Source of the DNA: Streptomyces sp. NBC_00440 | GTDB lineage: Bacteria > Actinomycetota > Actinomycetes > Streptomycetales > Streptomycetaceae | Length of the DNA: 64,000 nt | Assembly: GCF_036014215.1 (NCBI RefSeq) | Contig: NZ_CP107921.1 | Coordinates: forward strand, 1,039,501-1,103,500 | Reading direction: 5' to 3' | In this document: one piece after another, positions 35,238-43,775 of the stretch | How positions within the stretch are numbered: the stretch's first letter is position 1 | Layout: each line of letters starts with the position of its first letter | The notes under the pieces: generated by a model | What the model was told of the DNA's origin: nothing | The model's database searches: none | Seen by the model: the letters and a program-made list of their open reading frames with translations, nothing else | Translations under genes and position numbers: made by a program

Positions 35238-36611
35238 ATGAGCGTGTCGGTCGCCCTGTTCACCTCCGACCTGCGGCTGCACGACAATCCGCCGCTGCGC
35301 GCGGCCCTCGCGTCGGCGGACGAGGTGGTGCCGCTGTTCGTCCGCGACCGGGCCATCGAGTCGGCGGGCTTCGCCGCGCCCAACCGGCAGGCGTTCCTGG
35401 CCGACTGCCTGGCCGGCCTCGACGCGGGGCTGCGGGAGCGCGGCGGCCGGCTCGTCCTACGGTCGGGCGCCGTGACCGATGAGGTCTGCCGGGTGGCCGC
35501 GGAGACGGGCGCCGCCGATGTGCACATGGCGGCCGGGGTCAGCGCGTACGCGCAGCACCGGGAGGAGCGGTTGCGCGCGGCGCTGGAGGCGGACGGCAGG
35601 CGTCTGTGCGTCCATGACGCGGTGATCACCGCGGTGCCGCCGGGTGCGGTCACCCCCGCGTCGTCGGACCACTTCGCGGTGTTCACCCCGTACTTCAGGC
35701 GCTGGTCCGAGGAGCGGCTGCGCACCGTCCAGGGCGCGCCGCGCACGGTACGGGTGCCCGGGGCCGCCCGGTCGGAGCGGCTGCCGTCCCGCACGGACGT
35801 GTCCGGGGTCTCGGAAGGTCTCGCCGCCGGCGGCGAGCGCGAGGGCCGCGCCCGCTGGTCGGCCTGGCAGCGGAACGGGCTCGCCGGGTACGAGGACCAC
35901 CACGACGACCTGCCGGGCGATCTGACGTCCCGTCTGTCGCCGCATCTGCACTTCGGCACCCTCTCCCCCGTGGAGCTGGTGCACGGCGCGTCCCGGAGGG
36001 GCGGTGCGGGCGCCGACGCGTTCGTACGGCAGCTGTGCTGGCGGGACTTCCACCACCAGGTGCTCGCCGCGCGCCCGGCGGCCGCTTCCGCCGACTACCG
36101 CTCGCAGCACGACCGCTGGCGTTCCGAACGGTCCGCCGCGCGGGAGATCACGGCCTGGAAGGAGGGACGCACCGGATATCCGGTGATCGACGCCGCGATG
36201 CGGCAGCTGCGGCACGAGGGCTGGATGCACAACCGGGGGCGGCTGCTCACCGCGAGTTTCCTCGCCAAGACGCTGTACGTGGACTGGCGGGTCGGTGCGC
36301 GGTACTTCCTGGAGCTGCTGGTGGACGGCGATGTCGCGAACAACCAGCTCAACTGGCAGTGGGTGGCGGGCACCGGCACGGACAGCAGGCCGAACAGGGT
36401 GTTCAACCCGGTGACCCAGGGCAGGCGGTACGACCCGCAGGGGGATTACGTCCGCCGCTGGGTGCCCGAGCTGGCCGGTCTGGTGGGGGCGGCCGCGCAC
36501 GAGCCGTGGAAGCTCCGGGGGCCGGAGCGCGCCGCGTACGACTATCCCGGGCCCCTGCTCGAACTCTCCGACGGCCTGGCCCGCTTCAAGCAGGCACGCG
36601 GCCGGGCCTGA
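35238..36611 (+). CDS. phr: Deoxyribodipyrimidine photolyase (class I CPD type)
   Basis: A 457-residue light-driven DNA repair enzyme that splits cyclobutane pyrimidine dimers. The N-terminal antenna domain starts SVALFTSDLRLHDNPPLRAAL; the C-terminal FAD domain has HLHFGTLSPVELVH, FVRQLCWRDFHHQVL, GYPVIDAAMRQLRHEGWMHNR and DVANNQLNWQWVAGTGTDSR, including the Asn expected for CPD photolyases. ATG 35238 was chosen because GAGGAG lies about 6 nt upstream. Downstream member of the pair with the epimerase/SRPBCC protein. Confidence 0.92.
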   Translation: MSVSVALFTSDLRLHDNPPLRAALASADEVVPLFVRDRAIESAGFAAPNRQAFLADCLAGLDAGLRERGGRLVLRSGAVTDEVCRVAAETGAADVHMAAGVSAYAQHREERLRAALEADGRRLCVHDAVITAVPPGAVTPASSDHFAVFTPYFRRWSEERLRTVQGAPRTVRVPGAARSERLPSRTDVSGVSEGLAAGGEREGRARWSAWQRNGLAGYEDHHDDLPGDLTSRLSPHLHFGTLSPVELVHGASRRGGAGADAFVRQLCWRDFHHQVLAARPAAASADYRSQHDRWRSERSAAREITAWKEGRTGYPVIDAAMRQLRHEGWMHNRGRLLTASFLAKTLYVDWRVGARYFLELLVDGDVANNQLNWQWVAGTGTDSRPNRVFNPVTQGRRYDPQGDYVRRWVPELAGLVGAAAHEPWKLRGPERAAYDYPGPLLELSDGLARFKQARGRA

Positions 36612-36654
36612 TCGCGGGGGCGCGAGGCCTGCCGGTCAGCGCACCCGTCCGGGG

Positions 36655-37680
36655 TCAGACCCCGTCGGGGTCCGCGCGGTCCAGCGCCGGGCGCGGTCCG
36701 GGTCCGGTCTCCGTCAGCAGGAAGTCGGCGGCCGCCGTGTCGGTGACCAGGCTGGTGACGAGGCCCGACTTCAGGACGGCCCCGATCGCCGCCGCCTTGC
36801 GCTGGCCGCCCGCGATGGCCACGACCTCGGGGATCCGGCGCAGCCGGTCGGCCTCGACGGTGATGCACCGCTCGCCCAGGTCGCGGCCGACCCGCCGCCC
36901 CTCGGCGTCGAAGAGGTGCGCGGACATCTCGGCGGCGACCCCGAGCGAGGCGTAGTGCGCCCGCTCCGCGTCGCTGAGCATGTCGTGGACCGTCGAGATG
37001 CCCGGCTCCCAGGAGCCGATGGACACCGCGGCGACGGTCACCTTGTCGAAGTACTCGAAGGCGCGCGCGATACCGGTCTGGTTGCGGAGCGCGGCGGCGG
37101 TGGCCGGGTCCGGCAGCAGCATCGGGGCGTAGATGGGGTGCGCCTCGCCCCCGGAGACCTGGGCGGCACGCCGTACCGCCTCGACGGAGCCGCGCTCGGC
37201 GGTCCCCGCGTCGTACACACCGGTCAGCTGGACCACCGTGCACGGCGGGAGAACATTGAGCGCCGCCGCCATGTGGATGGTGGAGCGACCCCAGGCGAGG
37301 CCCAGCACATCGCCCTCGGTGACCAGCTCGCCCAGCAGATCGGCGGCGACCTCACCCAGGTTCTCCGGATCGGGGGCGTCGTCCGCCGCGTCCGCCGGGG
37401 ACTCGACGACGACCGCGTGGCGCAGCCCGTAACGGGCCCGCAGCGCGTCGGAGCGCTCCGCGTCCAGCTCGGCGGGGACCCGGATCTCGATCCGTACGAG
37501 ATCGCGCTCCAGCGCCGTCTCCAGGACCCGGGCGACCTTGAACCGGCTGACGCCGAACTCCTCGGCGATCTGGATCTTGGACTTTCCCTCCAGGTAGAAG
37601 CGACGGGCCATGGCCGCCGCCTGCACCAGCTCCGCGGGTCCCATCCGCAGGGCTGATCTGCCCGCCGACATTGCAGACAC
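36655..37680 (-). CDS. SorC/DeoR-family sugar-binding transcriptional regulator
   Basis: A 341-residue regulator. The N-terminal HTH (AAMARRFYLEGKSKIQIAEE, then FGVSRFKVARVLETA) is followed by the sugar-phosphate-binding domain (GDVLGLAWGRSTIHMAAALN, VQLTGVYDAGTAERGSVEAV, YAPMLLPDPATAAALRNQTG, VAIAGGQRKAAAIGAVLKSG). GTG 37680 was chosen because GAGGAG lies 6 nt upstream. It lies beside rpe in Streptomyces, so a phosphorylated sugar effector is plausible. Confidence 0.9.
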   Translation of the reverse strand: MSAMSAGRSALRMGPAELVQAAAMARRFYLEGKSKIQIAEEFGVSRFKVARVLETALERDLVRIEIRVPAELDAERSDALRARYGLRHAVVVESPADAADDAPDPENLGEVAADLLGELVTEGDVLGLAWGRSTIHMAAALNVLPPCTVVQLTGVYDAGTAERGSVEAVRRAAQVSGGEAHPIYAPMLLPDPATAAALRNQTGIARAFEYFDKVTVAAVSIGSWEPGISTVHDMLSDAERAHYASLGVAAEMSAHLFDAEGRRVGRDLGERCITVEADRLRRIPEVVAIAGGQRKAAAIGAVLKSGLVTSLVTDTAAADFLLTETGPGPRPALDRADPDGV

Positions 37681-37781
37681 CGCGATCTCCTCACTACTGC
37701 TGTTCACTCCCGGACCCGCCATCCTGTCAGACCCGGCATCACTTGATCAGCCCCGAAAGGCCGCGTTCATCTCCTGGCCGC

Positions 37782-38468
37782 TCAGTGGCCGCAGGCCCAG
37801 CCCGCCGTCGCCGTCGTCTCCTGCGCCTGGTGGCGGAGCATCCGGACCGCCGCGGCCGGGTCGTCGGCGCCGTACACCGCGGAGCCCGCGACGAAGACGT
37901 CCGCGCCGGCCTCCGCGCACCGCTCGATCGTCGACGCGGAGACCCCGCCGTCGACCTGGAGCCAGAGTTCGAGTCCGTGCTTGGAGATCAGCTCACGGGT
38001 GCGGCGGATCTTCGGCAGCATGATGTCCAGGAAGGACTGGCCGCCGAAGCCGGGCTCCACCGTCATGATCAGCAGCATGTCGAGCTCCGGGAGCAGGTCC
38101 TCGTAGGGCTCGATGGGCGTCGCGGGCTTCAGCGCCATGGAGGCGCGTGCGCCCTTGGCCCTGATCTCGCGCGCGAGCCGTACGGGGGCGGCGGCGGCCT
38201 CCACGTGGAAGGTGACGGAGCCCGCGCCCGCCTCGACGTACTGCGGCGCCCAGCGGTCCGCGTCCTCAATCATGAGGTGGCAGTCCAGCGGCGTGTCCGA
38301 GGCCCGGCTGAGCGCTTCCACCACAGGGACCCCGAGGGTCAGATTGGGGACGAAGTGGTTGTCCATCACATCGACGTGGAGCCAGTCGGCACCTTCGACG
38401 GCCTTCGCCTCCTCCGCGAGTCGGGAGAAGTCGGCGGACAGGATGCTGGGGTTGATCTGCACGGCCAT
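37782..38468 (-). CDS. rpe: Ribulose-phosphate 3-epimerase
   Basis: A 228-residue TIM-barrel enzyme interconverting ribulose 5-phosphate and xylulose 5-phosphate. It shows [34 protein letters not shown] (metal-binding Asp/His), [45 protein letters not shown] and [14 protein letters not shown] 38468 begins at the conserved N-terminus. Last conserved backbone gene before accessory block A. Confidence 0.96.
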   Translation of the reverse strand: MAVQINPSILSADFSRLAEEAKAVEGADWLHVDVMDNHFVPNLTLGVPVVEALSRASDTPLDCHLMIEDADRWAPQYVEAGAGSVTFHVEAAAAPVRLAREIRAKGARASMALKPATPIEPYEDLLPELDMLLIMTVEPGFGGQSFLDIMLPKIRRTRELISKHGLELWLQVDGGVSASTIERCAEAGADVFVAGSAVYGADDPAAAVRMLRHQAQETTATAGWACGH

Positions 38469-38907
38469 GCCCCAAGCCTGCCATGCCCCGGCGCAGTTGC
38501 CCGCCACGGCAGGGACCGCGGTGGACCGGGGATCCGCACACACCGCGCAAACCTCGCATACACCGGCGCCGGGAGGTGCAGGTTCCCGCTTCTCCCTACC
38601 ACAGCCGATGGCCTGGCCCGGAAGTCCTCAGGTGTCTCATCCGTGGTCGACCCGGTTTGGTCTCACGATCCTGGCCATCGAGTGCACCAGAGGTGACAGG
38701 GGCTGCGGAGTCCAGCGTTTGGTGGAAGCGACAACTACCGGGGTACGGCTTTGACGCGCACGACGAGGACCGCTTCGACGATGCCCCATACGTTATGTCG
38801 ATCAGGTGCCCAACCGCCCATATCTGACGTGACCCAGCTACTTCTTCAGGGTCTAAGGGCTCCTATAGGGGCAGATGCCCGGCTCGGATCGACTAGCGGA
38901 GACCAGT
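38469..38907. other. 439-nt spacer at the left edge of accessory block A
   Basis: No reading frame here resembles a protein. The right half (from about 38700) is visibly less GC-rich than the backbone and carries promoter-like AT sequence before the permease (CTCCTATAGGGG, about 38860-38871). No direct-repeat attachment site or transposon end was recognised. It is the likely junction between the rpe backbone and acquired DNA. Confidence 0.45.
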
Positions 38908-40401
38908 ATGACTGAACTGACCCCAACCGATATCGCGCCATCGGCGCCGGGGACGGGGAAACGTGCGATCGGCGTGCTGCCACTGGTCGGCATCTTCTTC
39001 TTCACGGTTTCCGGAGGTCCCTTCGGGCTGGAAGCTTCTATTTCCAGCGCCGGGCCGGGCATGACCTTGATGATGATTATCCTGGTGCCAATTATTTTCG
39101 GTGTCCCGAACGCATTGGTGGCAGCGGAACTCAGCGCCGCGATACCGGTCAACGGCGGCTACTATTACTGGACAAAACTCGCGCTCGGAAATTTTCCGGC
39201 ATTTGTGTTCGGTATCTGGAATACGGTCGGCTCAGTGTTGAATCTCACCCTGTATCCGATCCTGCTCGTCGACTACCTGGCGACCTGGGTACCCGCCATC
39301 ACGCGCGGGAAGGGACTGGTAATTCTGTCCCTGTTCCATGGTGGCTTCGTGGTGGACCTGCACTGGATCGTCACCGTCGCCCTCATTATCCCGATGGCCT
39401 ACCTCAACTATCGCGGCTCCAAGGCCGTGAGCGAATATTCAGTCGGGATGATGGTGCTGATTCTCGCACCGTTCGCCGTGTTGGCAGTTATCGGTGTCTA
39501 TCAAGCGATCAACAACGGAACCGATGTTTTTTCACCCTTCATGATTCCAGGTCAAAGCGCGCGCTCGTCGGTGGCCGGCGCGCTCAGCGTGATCGTGTGG
39601 CTATACCTTGGCTTCGACGGTCCGAGTACCGTGCTGGGTGAGGTTGCCGACGCGCACCGAACCTACACGCGCGCCCTGATCATTTCGGTTCCGCTGATCA
39701 TCGCTGCCTACCTCTTGCCCACGATCGCCGCCATCAGCAGTGGCCTTCATCGGGGTTCGCCCGCCGCCTGGGCTCAAGGCGATTTCATCACGGTCGGCGA
39801 TATCTTGGGCGGAAGCTGGCTCAAGGTGCTGATCTCCCTGGGCTCGGCGCTTTCCCTGGCCGGCTTGTTCATGGCGATCCTCCTGACGAGCACACGAATT
39901 CCGCGCGCGCTTGCAGCAGATGCTTATCTGCCTCGTTGGATGGCACGAGACAGTAGACGATTCGACACGCCGGTAGGTGCTCTTCTGGCGAGCAGCATTG
40001 TCGTGATTGTCCTCGCTGCTGTCGATTTCAGTTCGATTTTGCGGGCCACGGTGCTCCTCACCCTGTCGTCCATCCTGCTTGAATTCGTCGCCTTCCTGGT
40101 CCTTCGCTGGCGGTATCCGCAGATGCGCCGACCGGTTCGTGTTCCCGGCGGCTGGCCCGGCGCTGTCCTGGTGGTCGCGCTCCCTACCGGAATGATCGTG
40201 TATCTGGCGTGGATTTCAGCAGTCGATGAGACCGCTACGTTCCTCACGAGTCTCGCGGTGGCACTCCTGGGCGTGGCGCTGTACCCGCTGTGTCGCCGAT
40301 TCGTCAAGGGCCACCGACCGGACGCGGAAATGGATTACTCGAACGTCGAGCTCGGGCCTGACAGGTACACAGGATCCGGTTCACAGAAGGCGGGAATTTG
40401 A
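38908..40401 (+). CDS. APC-family amino acid permease
   Basis: A 497-residue membrane transporter of the amino acid-polyamine-organocation superfamily with about twelve transmembrane segments. It shows GVLPLVGIFFFTVSGGPFGLE and EASISSAGPGMTLMMIILVP (the helix 1 G-S/G-G motif region), FGVPNALVAAELSAAIPVNG, GGYYYWTKLALG, LYLGFDGPSTVLGEVADAHR. ATG 38908 was chosen because GGAGA lies 6 nt upstream. The gene is less GC-rich than its surroundings, with many A/T third positions. Its TGA stop shares its last base with the ATG of the downstream hydrolase, so the two are tightly coupled and the permease probably imports the hydrolase substrate. Confidence 0.9.
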   Translation: MTELTPTDIAPSAPGTGKRAIGVLPLVGIFFFTVSGGPFGLEASISSAGPGMTLMMIILVPIIFGVPNALVAAELSAAIPVNGGYYYWTKLALGNFPAFVFGIWNTVGSVLNLTLYPILLVDYLATWVPAITRGKGLVILSLFHGGFVVDLHWIVTVALIIPMAYLNYRGSKAVSEYSVGMMVLILAPFAVLAVIGVYQAINNGTDVFSPFMIPGQSARSSVAGALSVIVWLYLGFDGPSTVLGEVADAHRTYTRALIISVPLIIAAYLLPTIAAISSGLHRGSPAAWAQGDFITVGDILGGSWLKVLISLGSALSLAGLFMAILLTSTRIPRALAADAYLPRWMARDSRRFDTPVGALLASSIVVIVLAAVDFSSILRATVLLTLSSILLEFVAFLVLRWRYPQMRRPVRVPGGWPGAVLVVALPTGMIVYLAWISAVDETATFLTSLAVALLGVALYPLCRRFVKGHRPDAEMDYSNVELGPDRYTGSGSQKAGI

Positions 40402-42014
40402 TGAACATGCGACCCATGATCTCCCAGCTGACAAAGCAGCTGCGCACATCGTGGCCGGTGCCCGGGCTCGCCATCAGCATTGTCACCGCAACCGGCGAAT
40501 CCATGCTCATCACAGAGGGATTCGCTGACACGGAATCCGGTGCTCCAGTTTCTGATCACACGCGGTTCGAGATCGGTTCGGTCAGCAAGACCTTCACCGC
40601 GTTCCTGCTCGGGCAATTGGCAGATGAGGGGAAGGTGAATTTCGAGGCGCAGGTTGCTGACTATCTGCCGTGGTTCACCCCGAACGGCGGGTCGCGAAAA
40701 ATCACAGTCCGCCACCTTATGCAGCACACTTCGGGTCTGGTGGCCGGGGCTGATGCGCTTCCCGATGCCGCCGCTCGCGGTTACGCATTGCGTGATGCGA
40801 CGACGTGTGTCGAACCGGGGCAGATGTTCCACTACTCCAACGAAGGCTATAACCTGCTGGGGCTGATCATCGAGCATGTCACAGGGAAATCGCTCGCGGA
40901 CGCCATGCCCGAGCGGCTGCTGCACCCGCTGGGAATGCGTGAATCGACAGCGCACATCATTCACGAAGACATAGCCCACCTCGCCACCGGATACCGGTTC
41001 CGGCACGACGCCGCACCGCCACTGCCGTCGGCCCCGCTCACGCCTGCCACCTTTCTCGATTATTCGGCGGCCGATGCGAATGTGACTGCAACCGCATCCG
41101 ACTTGGGCGTGTTCGCTCGAATGCTCCTGGGGCGCGGCACCGTGGCCGGCACCAGGATCCTCAGCCCGGAGCGGTTCGAGCAGATCATCACAGACCGTGT
41201 CGACGCAGGCGGTTCGGCGGAACATCGGAGTGGTTATGGACTTGGCGTGGACGTGGAAATCATCGACGGCCATACCTGGCTGATGCACGCCGGCGGAATG
41301 GTCGGATACCGCTCGTTTCTCGCCGCCGATATCGACGGTGGATACGGCGTCGCAGTGCTGACCAATGCGCCCGGCGACTGCCAGATAATCGACCGTTTCG
41401 GCCGGCATGTGCTTTCCGTCGTACAAGGCGCCTCGCCGGAACCGGCGCTGTTCGACCGGGAGATAATCGCAGACGCTCATCGCTACACAGGAAGCTACGG
41501 AGCGGGATCGCGCCGGATCCGGGTCGACGCCACTGCGGACCATGGCCTCTCTCTCACCTCGAACGGGACAACAGGCAAGCTGTACGACGCAGGGGACGGG
41601 CGGCTGGCATGTGATCACCCGGACTGGTCCGACTACCACCATTCGCTGAGCACCGTCGCCGGGAAGCCGCAGTGGCTCTGCGGACCCGACTCGCTCGGTC
41701 CCGACCCCACGCTCGGTCCTGACCCCACGCCGGCCACAACCCCGCATCCGCTCGCCGGTCACTACCGGAGCTACACGCCCTGGTATCCCAGCTTCAGGAT
41801 CGTGCAACGGGCGGGGCGACTGCACATGATCGCTGCGACCGGCGTCGAAGCGCCGTGCGATGAACCGGAACTCATCGCACTCGATGACGGAACGTTCCGC
41901 GTCGGAGCCGATCCGCGATTGCCGGAGCGGTTGACAGCCGGCCCCGCCCTCAACGGCTCAGTGCTGTGGGTCGACCTGGATGGATGCCGCTACACGCGCT
42001 CATTCCGTCCATAG
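40401..42014 (+). CDS. Serine hydrolase, beta-lactamase class C / D-aminopeptidase type
   Basis: A 537-residue penicillin-recognising-fold hydrolase. The catalytic set is complete: Ser60-Val-Ser-Lys63 (FEIGSVSKTFTAF), Tyr145-Ser-Asn147 (FHYSNEGYN) and His296-Ala-Gly298 (LMHAGGMVG). After residue about 345 comes a C-terminal beta-barrel-like extension (RYTGSYGAGSRRIRVDA...HYRSYTPWYPSFRIVQRAG). The layout and length resemble D-aminopeptidase (DAP) and relatives rather than resistance beta-lactamases. No signal peptide is visible, so it should act in the cytoplasm on imported substrate. The hydrophilic linker has an 18-bp duplication (LGPDPTLGPDPT). It is coupled to the APC permease and convergent with the PucR gene (9 nt apart). 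Confidence 0.85.
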   Translation: MNMRPMISQLTKQLRTSWPVPGLAISIVTATGESMLITEGFADTESGAPVSDHTRFEIGSVSKTFTAFLLGQLADEGKVNFEAQVADYLPWFTPNGGSRKITVRHLMQHTSGLVAGADALPDAAARGYALRDATTCVEPGQMFHYSNEGYNLLGLIIEHVTGKSLADAMPERLLHPLGMRESTAHIIHEDIAHLATGYRFRHDAAPPLPSAPLTPATFLDYSAADANVTATASDLGVFARMLLGRGTVAGTRILSPERFEQIITDRVDAGGSAEHRSGYGLGVDVEIIDGHTWLMHAGGMVGYRSFLAADIDGGYGVAVLTNAPGDCQIIDRFGRHVLSVVQGASPEPALFDREIIADAHRYTGSYGAGSRRIRVDATADHGLSLTSNGTTGKLYDAGDGRLACDHPDWSDYHHSLSTVAGKPQWLCGPDSLGPDPTLGPDPTPATTPHPLAGHYRSYTPWYPSFRIVQRAGRLHMIAATGVEAPCDEPELIALDDGTFRVGADPRLPERLTAGPALNGSVLWVDLDGCRYTRSFRP

Positions 42015-42023
42015 CGTGAGCAA

Positions 42024-43628
42024 TCAGGCAATCCTCATCCGCAGCTCGCGCACCCGAAGCTGGAGGTGCGCGAGCAGCACGGCGTCGGCATCAGTGAAAT
42101 CCAGCCCGGAGACCTCGCGGATCCGGCGCAGCCGGTAGCGCATCGTGTTGGGGTGGATGTGCAGCTTGGCCGCCGCGATGTCCGTGGCCCCCGCGGCGGC
42201 GAGATAGGCGGCCAGGGTCACCGTCAGCAGACCGTCCTGGCCATCCTCCTGACACAGCCGGTGCAGAGCTCCGCTGGTATCCGGGAGGCCGAGCGACTCA
42301 GTAACGTCGGCGAGATGGAGCAACAACACCGGCAGCGCCATGTCCTCCACGGTGCGCACAGCCGGCCCCTGGAAGGTCGGGTGCCGTAGCGCCCGCAGTG
42401 CGGCGTCTGTCTGCGCCCGCACGGCGGCGATCCGGCCCAGCGAGTCGGCCGGGCCGCCGATGGCGACCACATAGTCACTGGCCAGCGGTGTCCGCCCGAG
42501 GAAATCACGTGCCAGGTTGATGGTCGACTCAAGTGCCGCGGTGTGTTCCGGAGGCCAGGCAACGAGTACGTACACCGCGCCTGTGCCCACCACCGAGGCA
42601 GACCGGGAGTGCACGGCCGCCAGAAAGTACTCCAACGTGTCAGCGAACCGGCGTAGCTCGTCAGCGGTCGCCGCGTCGGCGTCCGTGGTCCCGATCAACC
42701 TGGGGGCCGCAGCCAGTACACAGACCGGTCCAGAGCCCAATTGCAGCCGGCTCGCCTCCACTCGATCGGCCGACCCTCCGAGTACCGCGGCAGCCAGCTC
42801 GCCGCGCTGCTGACGGGCATAGCTGGTCTCGGTTCGCAAGCCGACCATCTGCAACGCGACCATCGACGCGAATTCGCGCAGCCGAGCGGTGCCCGCCTCG
42901 TCGAGCGGCCCGGCAACCGCGGCCCAGATGTAGCCGAGGACATCCGAGCCGGCCCGGACAACGATGGCTACCCTCGGCAGCTGGTCCGGTTCGGTCGCTT
43001 CCATGTACACCGGCTCGCTGCTGGCATGGAGGCGCTCGAATTCATGGCGCTCGCGTTGTTCGGCGAGCGTCCTCGGCTGCACCGCCCGCCCCAGAATGGT
43101 CTCGATCCGCTCGGCATCGGTCTTGTCCTGGCCCTCCGACCAGGCGACCAGCGCGGAAAAGCGGTCTTCGATGGTGACCGGGGCGCCGAGAGCCTCGTAG
43201 ATCGCGTTCGCCAGGGAAAACAGCTCCGAGCCGCTGCTGACGGAGCGCACGCGCATCCTCGCGTATTCGAGCAACTGCTCACGAACGGTCGTCGCGACGT
43301 GCATCCAGGACGCGTTCTGGTTGACCTCGATGATCGTCAGCTCTTCGTCCGCCGACGGTGGCACCGGGGCCTTCACCGCCACCACTCGCGCGGCGCCACG
43401 TTCCATCGCCGCGGTCAGTTCGCGCAGCTCGGCTTCAGTGGTCACGCCGACGCCCAGCACCACACACCCCGGCCCAAGCTGCGTCGGTGCACCCGGGGCG
43501 TAGATGGCGATCTCGGTCAGCGGCCCGTCGCAGCCGGTCCCCTCCTGGATCAAGCGCAGCAGCGCCGGGCCGATGTTGTCCACCAGTTGGCGGGCGGGCA
43601 GGTGCCGCCGCGCGCCAGACTCCTGCAT
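42024..43628 (-). CDS. PucR-family transcriptional regulator
   Basis: A 534-residue regulator of the PucR/CdaR type. The N-terminal half holds a purine-catabolism-regulator-like sensor (GPALLRLIQEGTGCDG; GCVVLGVGVTTEAELRELTA; GSELFSLANAIYEALGAPVT; SDVLGYIWAAVAGPLDE). The C-terminus has the diagnostic HTH_30 (AAAKLHIHPNTMRYRLRRIREVSG). ATG 43628 was chosen because GGAGA lies 5 nt upstream, and because a TTGACA hexamer (43693-43688) would place transcription start downstream of the alternative ATG at 43679. It is probably an activator responding to a nitrogenous metabolite and controlling the permease-hydrolase operon, the divergent decarboxylase gene, or both. Confidence 0.87.
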   Translation of the reverse strand: MQESGARRHLPARQLVDNIGPALLRLIQEGTGCDGPLTEIAIYAPGAPTQLGPGCVVLGVGVTTEAELRELTAAMERGAARVVAVKAPVPPSADEELTIIEVNQNASWMHVATTVREQLLEYARMRVRSVSSGSELFSLANAIYEALGAPVTIEDRFSALVAWSEGQDKTDAERIETILGRAVQPRTLAEQRERHEFERLHASSEPVYMEATEPDQLPRVAIVVRAGSDVLGYIWAAVAGPLDEAGTARLREFASMVALQMVGLRTETSYARQQRGELAAAVLGGSADRVEASRLQLGSGPVCVLAAAPRLIGTTDADAATADELRRFADTLEYFLAAVHSRSASVVGTGAVYVLVAWPPEHTAALESTINLARDFLGRTPLASDYVVAIGGPADSLGRIAAVRAQTDAALRALRHPTFQGPAVRTVEDMALPVLLLHLADVTESLGLPDTSGALHRLCQEDGQDGLLTVTLAAYLAAAGATDIAAAKLHIHPNTMRYRLRRIREVSGLDFTDADAVLLAHLQLRVRELRMRIA

Positions 43629-43775
43629 GTGCGTCTCCGGCTCAGCGATTGTTGCAGACACCAAGTCTGAGCGCCCCATATTGATGATGTCAACGATGCT
43701 TCGACCCAACGAAAGCCCAAATATAAGGGGAGTCACTTCGGAGAGCGGGACCAACCAATGTCACGAGGAGCGCGG

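Noticed and set aside
38469..38907. Transposase remnant at the left edge of block A
   Set aside because: Translations of all frames were inspected and none resembles a transposase; no terminal inverted repeats were found.
40401..42014. Beta-lactam resistance enzyme
   Set aside because: It has no signal peptide, has an extra C-terminal domain, and is coupled to an amino acid permease. D-aminopeptidase-like activity is more likely.
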